This document shows positions 33,948 to 38,815 of a stretch of 38,815 bases of DNA, one piece after another. The position numbers were made by a program, and so were the translations under genes. Each line of letters starts with the position of its first letter. Positions within the stretch are counted from its first letter, which is position 1. Source of the DNA: Granulicella sp. S156 (GTDB taxonomy: Bacteria; Acidobacteriota; Terriglobia; Terriglobales; Acidobacteriaceae); NCBI RefSeq assembly GCF_009766105.1, contig NZ_LMUH01000025.1, positions 1 through 38,815 of the forward strand, written 5' to 3'. The notes beneath the pieces are model-generated. The model made no database searches. It was given only the letters and a program-made list of their open reading frames with translations, and was not told the origin of the DNA.

Positions 33948-35288
33948 GTGGTCAGATTTTCCATTCATCAAACTTTCAATCGAATGAGGTCTAATAGAGA
34001 TCTGCGCAATCCTTCCATGCTGGTACCACCCAACTCGGCTGATCCTCGCTGGCTCCTTGCAGAGCGCGTTGCCGCATCGCCTGCGTTCACACGCTCTCCG
34101 CGGCTGGCACAGCTACTGCTGTTTCTGTGCAGGCATCATCTGGCAAATGAGGATGAGCGCCTGTCGGAGCAGACCATCGCCGCCGACCTGTTCGGCCGAG
34201 GTCATGGATTCGACTCGGCCAGCGATACCATCGTGCGCTCGCACATGCTGCGGCTGCGGCAGAAGCTGGAGGCCTACTTCAGCGAAGAAGGTGCGAGCGA
34301 AGAGCTACGGATAACCATTCCCCGCGGCCGGTATGTTCCACACTTTCACTCAGCACAGACGGTGATCGAAGTTGCGGCGGCTCTCTCTCCCTCCGCGGAA
34401 GCCGACGGCGAGGAACTCGTAGAAGTACTTCCGCGAGGCGGTAGGATCTCTGCCCGCTGGGCCGGCATCGTTGCAGCAGTTGGGTTGTGCATCGTCTGCG
34501 TCCTGGGCGTCGTGGGGTTGAAAATCGGCGGCCAGACGAAACGCACGGCAACCCGGCAGCTCTGGCGCCAACTCTTCCCGCAGCATTCGACGACACTGTT
34601 CGTCGCTGCGGACAGCGGCCTGGTTCTGCTCCATGGCATCACGGGCGAAAACACCACGTTGAGTGAATATGTCTCGCACGATCTCCATCGGGCTGCCTCC
34701 TCGGCTGTAAGTATGGAGCCCGGCACAGCCTTGTCATTAGCCAGCCGGCGTTATACCTCGTTTGTCGACCTGGAGATCTTCAATCGGCTGAGCCATGTGC
34801 CGGAGGCGCTTGCGGGATCGTATAGCATCCGTTACTCACGGGACATCTCGATCAACGATCTCAAGATGGCCAATGTCATCTTCTCCGGCTCTGCAGACGC
34901 GAACCCTTGGGTTGAAACCTTCGAAGAAGGCATGAACTTCGTTCTGGCGGACAATCTGCACGAGAATATCCGAGCCTTCACCAATCGCCATCCCCAACCT
35001 GGAGAGCCGGCGAAGTATGTCACAGGAAAAGCAGAATATGGTGTGCTGGCGTTCCTCGCCAACCCCAGTGGCAACGGAAATGCGTTGATCATCGAAGGCA
35101 CGTCCGTCGCCGGGACGGAATCCGCGAGCGACTTTCTCTTCAACAGCAACGAGCTTGAGCCGTTTCTTGAGAAGATCCGCAGAGCCGATGGCTCTGTTCC
35201 ACACTTTGAGGTCATCGTTTCGACGGAGAGCCTCAATGGCAGCGCCTCGCCTCTGCGAACACTTGCCTGGCGCGTCCATAACGATTAA
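33948..35288 (+). CDS. membrane-tethered winged-helix regulator with periplasmic domain
   Basis: This protein has up to 446 residues. The DNA-binding-like domain (about 35-130: SPRLAQLLLFLCRHHLANEDERLSEQTIAADLFGRG, RSHMLRLRQKLEAYF, wing ITIPRGRYVPHF) is homologous to the N-terminus of the malectin regulator. A membrane helix follows (WAGIVAAVGLCIVCVLGVVGL, about 168-188). The C-terminal ~250 residues are of unknown fold (FVAADSGLVLLHGITG; RYSRDISINDLKMANVIFSGSADANPW). The start is uncertain: GTG at 33948, ATG at 33984 and ATG at 34017 are possible, none with a good Shine-Dalgarno. It is divergent from the TonB receptor and GH92 mannosidase and probably controls them. Confidence 0.8.
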   Translation: MVRFSIHQTFNRMRSNRDLRNPSMLVPPNSADPRWLLAERVAASPAFTRSPRLAQLLLFLCRHHLANEDERLSEQTIAADLFGRGHGFDSASDTIVRSHMLRLRQKLEAYFSEEGASEELRITIPRGRYVPHFHSAQTVIEVAAALSPSAEADGEELVEVLPRGGRISARWAGIVAAVGLCIVCVLGVVGLKIGGQTKRTATRQLWRQLFPQHSTTLFVAADSGLVLLHGITGENTTLSEYVSHDLHRAASSAVSMEPGTALSLASRRYTSFVDLEIFNRLSHVPEALAGSYSIRYSRDISINDLKMANVIFSGSADANPWVETFEEGMNFVLADNLHENIRAFTNRHPQPGEPAKYVTGKAEYGVLAFLANPSGNGNALIIEGTSVAGTESASDFLFNSNELEPFLEKIRRADGSVPHFEVIVSTESLNGSASPLRTLAWRVHND

Positions 35289-35627
35289 GGACAATGGCTC
35301 ATGAAACAGAAGTAGCGTCAGCCATAGTTCGGGTGCCCCGTCTTCGCGAAGCGACCCGCTCCCGCCCCATGTTTCTACTTCCTCATTATTAGGTGTCAGT
35401 AGGTTTGACGTGATGATCCGAACGTTATAGGTGAAGTAAGCCTGGGCGGGAGCGGTCGGGCGTTCGCCCGATGCCCACCTTAGGCGCAAACAACGCGCCG
35501 AAGATGGGGCACCCAGTTTTTGGGCACTTCGTTATCTCAGGGCTCAATATGACGACGAAAAAATAGACAGCCGTTTTCCACGATACTTCAAGCCTGTCGC
35601 GTTCTCTGGTATTTGTCCTATCGCATC
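35289..35627. repeat. intergenic region with long imperfect palindrome and repeat copy B
   Basis: GGGTGCCCCGTCTTCG (35331-35346) is inverse to CGAAGATGGGGCACCC (35499-35514), and an inner GCGACCCGCTCCCGCCC (35351-35367) is nearly inverse to 35444-35460. The right part (35458-35515) is the opposite-orientation copy of the 61-121 repeat. About 75 bp of unique sequence lie between arms. It sits between convergent genes and could act as a transcription barrier. Confidence 0.6.
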
Positions 35628-38072
35628 CTAGCGTTCTGGCGAAATATTCACCGGAGCGCCTGGCTCCTGCGGCGAATCATCCCCTGGAAGCGGTGTCGTC
35701 TTCTTCCGCCGCTTTACCGGTGGTGCTGAGCTGGGTGGGCGCTGCTTGCCGCGGCCGTTCTTCTTGCCGTTTGGAGCCTCGATCACGGCACGCATCCAGT
35801 ATTCGCCGTTCTCATCGACCTCAATGCCATGGGTCTCGCGTTCGAAGCCTGGGAAACGCTTGCCGAACTCCTCCATCGCCAGAATCAGGCGGATGACGGG
35901 GCTGTCGGGACCCCCGAGGCGTTCGCCCGGCATGCTCATCGGGATGCCCGGCGGGTATGGCACCAACATCACGGCAGCGATACGTCCTGCCATCTCCACA
36001 AACCGGATCTTCTCCGTCTCATTGCGCAGGAGCTTCTGGTAGGTCTGCGCCGGCGTGAGGACTGGATCAAAGTCTTCGTCGCAGGCCGCGTTTACCAGGC
36101 CGGACAGGTTGAGTTGCTGCATGACGAGGTGCATCTCATCACTCAGCTCTTTCAGCGTCACATTACGATAACGCGCCGGATACTTCGAGACGAGTTCCGG
36201 CAATGCCTCTTCGAGCGGAGCTTCAGAGTCGTAGAGCCGCTTGAACTCGAAGAGATTTTCGAGCAGTGCGCCCCACTTTCCTTTACTGGTGCCGACCGAG
36301 AAGAGCACTAGCACGGTGTAATCGCCAGTGCGTGCGATCTCAACGCGGCGGCCGTCCAGAAACTCCGTAAGGATCGCTGCGGGAATGCCCCAGTCGCTCA
36401 CCACGCCATGGGCGTTGACGCCCGGCGTAAGGATGGTGACTTTGGCCGGATCGAGCATGCAGTAGTCGTCCGCGATGTCCTCGTCCTGATAGCCGTGCCA
36501 GTCTTCGCCGGGCTTCAGGGTCCAGCAGCTGGAGCGGTTGGTGAGCAGACCATCGGCCGCTTCTTCAAACAGGTAGGTTTCGCCGTCGAGTGGATCGAAG
36601 ACGTACTCCGGCTGGTAGAGGCGGAAGAACCAGCCCTGCTCCGCCGCGCGCAACCGATGCGCAACCGAGGACATGGCCTTGCGGAAGCTGATCGCGTCCT
36701 GCAGGGTCTCGCTCATCAGCGTGGGGCCGGCGGGCTCATCCATCATGGCCGCAGCAACGTCAATGGACGCAATGAGCGGATAGAACGGAGAGGTGCTGCC
36801 GTGCATCATGAAGGCTTCGTTGAACTGGTCGTAGTCCAGCGGTGCGCGCGGGCTGAGCTTGATATGAACCATCGACGCCATGGAGAAAGCAGCCAGCATC
36901 TTGTGCGTGGATTGCGTCGCGAAGATGGTGGGACGGTCCGGGCTCTCATCGGGAACGCCCATTGCATAGCGGCCTTTGTAGATCTCGTGAAACTTCGCAT
37001 AGGCGTACCATGCCTCGTCGAAGTGCACGCGCGTGACGCTCTTAGCCAGTTCTTCGACGACGCGGTTCACGTCGTAGCAAAGGCCGTCGTAGGTGGAGTT
37101 CGTAACCACCGCATAGGTGGGCTTTTTCTGTGGCGCACCTGCACTAAACGGACTCTTCTCAATCAGTGCCTGCACGCTTTCAGGGCTGAAGCGTTTGATG
37201 GGCACAAGACCGATCATTCCGTAGCCGTTGCGCGTGGGCTTGAAGTAGACAGGCCGCGCCCCGGTGATGGTGAGCGAGTGGCAGATCGACTTATGACAGT
37301 TGGCGTCCGCGAGTACGATGTCATCCTGCGCGATGACGCCGTGACCGACAATCTGGTTGGAAGCGGAAGATCCGCCGAGGACATAGAACGTCCAGTCCGC
37401 TCCGAAGATGCGAGCGGCATTGCGTTCGCTCTCTCCCGGAGGCCCAATGTGATCGAGCCAGGAGCCCAGCGGCGAGGTCGAGATACCGAGATCTGACCGC
37501 ATGATGTTTTCGCCAAAGAACTTGTGGAACTCCATGCCGACCGGGTGCTTCAGGTAGGCGACGCCGCCCATGTGGCCCGGTGCGTCCCAAGAATACGCGC
37601 CCTGGTCGGTGTACTTCTTGAGTTCGCGGAAGTAGGGTGGCAGCAGTTGCTCGTGATAACGCTCGACGGCAAAGTCGACGCGGTTCGCGATAAATGCCGG
37701 CGTGTCGCCGAAGAGATGGATGTACTCATGCACCTGCTTGACGACTTCCAGCGGCAGTTCGCTGACAAGCGTACGGTCGGCGATCAGGAAGATCGGGATC
37801 TTCTTGTTGCGGCGGCGGACGGCGCGGAGGATCTTGAGCGCGGCGCGTTCATCGAACTGGTTCTCTCCTTCGAGGTCCCAATCCAGCAAAATCGCGCTAT
37901 GTGATGGGTCCGAGGTGACCAGGGACAATCCATCTTCGGGAGTCGAGGTTCTAACGACCTCGTAGCCTTCTTTTCCGATCGCTTCGACCAGACGCTCCAT
38001 GGCACGGTCCGATACGGAATCCGTTCCACCTACCTCACTTGCAATCAACAACACCCAACGGCCTTCGCTCAT
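35628..38072 (-). CDS. Orn/Lys/Arg decarboxylase (biodegradative type, PLP-dependent)
   Basis: This 814-residue fold-I PLP enzyme removes CO2 from a basic amino acid, giving a polyamine, with acid-resistance or polyamine roles. An N-terminal receiver-like wing domain (about 1-140; AILLDWDLEG) precedes the catalytic part. The PLP lysine is Lys391 in TQSTHKMLAAFS, with HFDEAWYAYAKFHEIY and SHSLTITGARPVYF upstream. The STHK context matches arginine (AdiA) and lysine decarboxylases alike; which substrate is used cannot be decided by eye. The last ~50 residues are a charged, Pro/Lys-rich tail absent from E. coli enzymes. A decayed 3' copy lies at 20521. ATG has GAGAGG just upstream. Confidence 0.9.
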   Translation of the reverse strand: MSEGRWVLLIASEVGGTDSVSDRAMERLVEAIGKEGYEVVRTSTPEDGLSLVTSDPSHSAILLDWDLEGENQFDERAALKILRAVRRRNKKIPIFLIADRTLVSELPLEVVKQVHEYIHLFGDTPAFIANRVDFAVERYHEQLLPPYFRELKKYTDQGAYSWDAPGHMGGVAYLKHPVGMEFHKFFGENIMRSDLGISTSPLGSWLDHIGPPGESERNAARIFGADWTFYVLGGSSASNQIVGHGVIAQDDIVLADANCHKSICHSLTITGARPVYFKPTRNGYGMIGLVPIKRFSPESVQALIEKSPFSAGAPQKKPTYAVVTNSTYDGLCYDVNRVVEELAKSVTRVHFDEAWYAYAKFHEIYKGRYAMGVPDESPDRPTIFATQSTHKMLAAFSMASMVHIKLSPRAPLDYDQFNEAFMMHGSTSPFYPLIASIDVAAAMMDEPAGPTLMSETLQDAISFRKAMSSVAHRLRAAEQGWFFRLYQPEYVFDPLDGETYLFEEAADGLLTNRSSCWTLKPGEDWHGYQDEDIADDYCMLDPAKVTILTPGVNAHGVVSDWGIPAAILTEFLDGRRVEIARTGDYTVLVLFSVGTSKGKWGALLENLFEFKRLYDSEAPLEEALPELVSKYPARYRNVTLKELSDEMHLVMQQLNLSGLVNAACDEDFDPVLTPAQTYQKLLRNETEKIRFVEMAGRIAAVMLVPYPPGIPMSMPGERLGGPDSPVIRLILAMEEFGKRFPGFERETHGIEVDENGEYWMRAVIEAPNGKKNGRGKQRPPSSAPPVKRRKKTTPLPGDDSPQEPGAPVNISPER

Positions 38073-38212
38073 ACACCTCTCACTTCAACTTCTAATGGTA
38101 CAGCCCAAAGATGAAGACAGAGTGTAGAGATTAGTGGATAGAGTGTAGAGATTTTGACGCTGCCTCATCGTCATCCAGACCGGGTTGCGCCACGGAAAAC
38201 AGGCAAAGAGAA

Positions 38213-38256
38213 AAACGCGGAAGACATGGGAAGGTTTCTCCATGTTTTCCGCGTTT
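38213..38256 (-). terminator. rho-independent terminator of the VWA gene
   Basis: AAACGCGGAAGACATGG (38213-38229) pairs with 38240-38256 with one mismatch and a 10-base loop. On the minus strand the stem is followed by TTTTTCTCTTT, giving a usable U-tract, 26 bp after the VWA stop. Confidence 0.8.
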
Positions 38257-38281
38257 ATCCGTACAGCCCTAGACTCTGCCG

Positions 38282-38815
38282 CTACTGTTGCACGACTCCC
38301 GGACGCACGCTATCTGGCGCGTGGATCTTGACTCCTGGCTGGCTCGACTTCAGCTTGATCCGGGTCAGCGGATTGTGTTTTCCGCCAACATTCGCCATAA
38401 AGTTAATCGTGTAGCTTTCGTCGATCGACTTGCGGAATTCCGTAAGAAACGGCCCCAGAGATACGGGGTTTCCGATGCCCTGATAGAACGACTGGGCTCC
38501 AGTAGCCTCCGCCACCTGGTTCAGGTAGCTCTGGCCGCTAAAGCTCCCCCTCCGGCTCCGCCGTCCTGCTTCGTTATAGGCAATCGAATAGACAGCAACA
38601 CCGGCACGCTGGGCGTCCTCCTGCGCAGTCTGCACATAGGGGCTATCCTGGTTCATGATCGACGTGCTGCCGTTATAGGGATCGACGCCATTGGTGAGCA
38701 TCATGACGAAGCGCGCTCCAGAGCTATTCGAAGGCCAGTGCTTGACGAACTCCGACAGGCAGAAGTACGGGCTTGCGTCGACGCCAGGCGAGGAGATCGT
38801 TATCCGAAGCGAATC
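38282..38815 (-). CDS. VWFA-related domain protein, 3' part (runs off the window)
   Basis: The frame is open through the window edge: reading from 38815, 37 further codons precede the first in-frame ATG, so the true N-terminus is outside. The visible 177 residues contain the end of a von Willebrand A-like fold (ARFVMMLTNGVDPYNGS, GVAVYSIAYNEA, SYLNQVAEATGAQSFYQG) and a C-terminal beta segment (YTINFMANVGGKHNPLTRIKL, VKIHAPDSVRPG). This matches the acidobacterial VWFA-related secreted proteins of unknown function. An RRSRRG stretch interrupts the A-domain. It is followed by a strong terminator. Confidence 0.75.
   Translation of the reverse strand, partial: DSLRITISSPGVDASPYFCLSEFVKHWPSNSSGARFVMMLTNGVDPYNGSTSIMNQDSPYVQTAQEDAQRAGVAVYSIAYNEAGRRSRRGSFSGQSYLNQVAEATGAQSFYQGIGNPVSLGPFLTEFRKSIDESYTINFMANVGGKHNPLTRIKLKSSQPGVKIHAPDSVRPGVVQQ

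Noticed and set aside
36408..37496. 362-residue plus-strand frame over the decarboxylase gene
   Set aside because: It is antisense to a clear PLP enzyme; a codon-bias shadow.

Overview
The window looks like a chromosomal segment of an Acidobacteriota bacterium (Terriglobia-type; this is inferred from gene families and not tested by a search). The clues are a ~1,200-residue Oar-like TonB-dependent receptor with an N-terminal carboxypeptidase-regulatory domain, a partial VWFA-related secreted protein, two membrane-tethered winged-helix regulators of the kind common in that phylum, GT-rich exopolysaccharide genes and a HrcA/CIRCE-type groESL operon. No rRNA, tRNA, CRISPR array, transposase or phage gene was seen.

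Layout. (1) 216-12418 is an exopolysaccharide block. UDP-glucose dehydrogenase and UDP-glucuronate decarboxylase (minus strand) would make UDP-glucuronate and UDP-xylose. Divergent from them is a tight plus-strand run: chain-length/BY-tyrosine kinase, outer-membrane export protein, two GT4 glycosyltransferases, a WcaF-like acetyltransferase and a GT2 transferase. A convergent GT2 paralogue, a single-domain response regulator and a CpsB/YwqE-type PHP phosphatase follow. (2) 12433-13703 is a two-gene unit: a secreted carboxypeptidase-regulatory-like protein overlapping an SDR reductase. (3) 13882-16127 is groES-groEL with a near-consensus promoter, CIRCE operator, intercistronic stem and strong terminator. 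(4) About 16.1-20.5 kb is visibly AT-richer: an FN3 lipoprotein, a metzincin-like lipoprotein sharing that FN3 domain, a secreted unknown protein, and ~0.8 kb of apparently empty DNA ending in a decayed copy of the 3' end of the decarboxylase gene found intact 15 kb away. (5) 20939-22830 holds a CreD-type membrane protein lacking its periplasmic domain, a winged-helix regulator and a second membrane protein, tied together by four copies of one palindromic operator. (6) 22956-35288 is a polysaccharide-use region: a ToxR-like regulator with two malectin-like domains divergent from two tandem GH12-ricin-lectin glucanases; then a GH92 mannosidase and TonB-dependent receptor divergent from a second regulator with the same DNA-binding domain. 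(7) 35628-38815 has an Orn/Lys/Arg decarboxylase and the 3' part of a VWA-domain protein.

The most interesting candidate system is the pair of membrane-tethered regulators next to carbohydrate-active genes. One carries a probable periplasmic sugar-binding (malectin) sensor. This suggests a one-component, membrane-spanning glycan-sensing switch, analogous in layout but not in sequence to Bacteroidetes hybrid systems. The second strongest is the palindrome-controlled CreD operon. Several palindromic intergenic repeats (61-121, 1216-1272, 10937-11053, 35331-35514) are not explained by genes. All statements on GC content are by eye, and no database search or folding calculation was possible.
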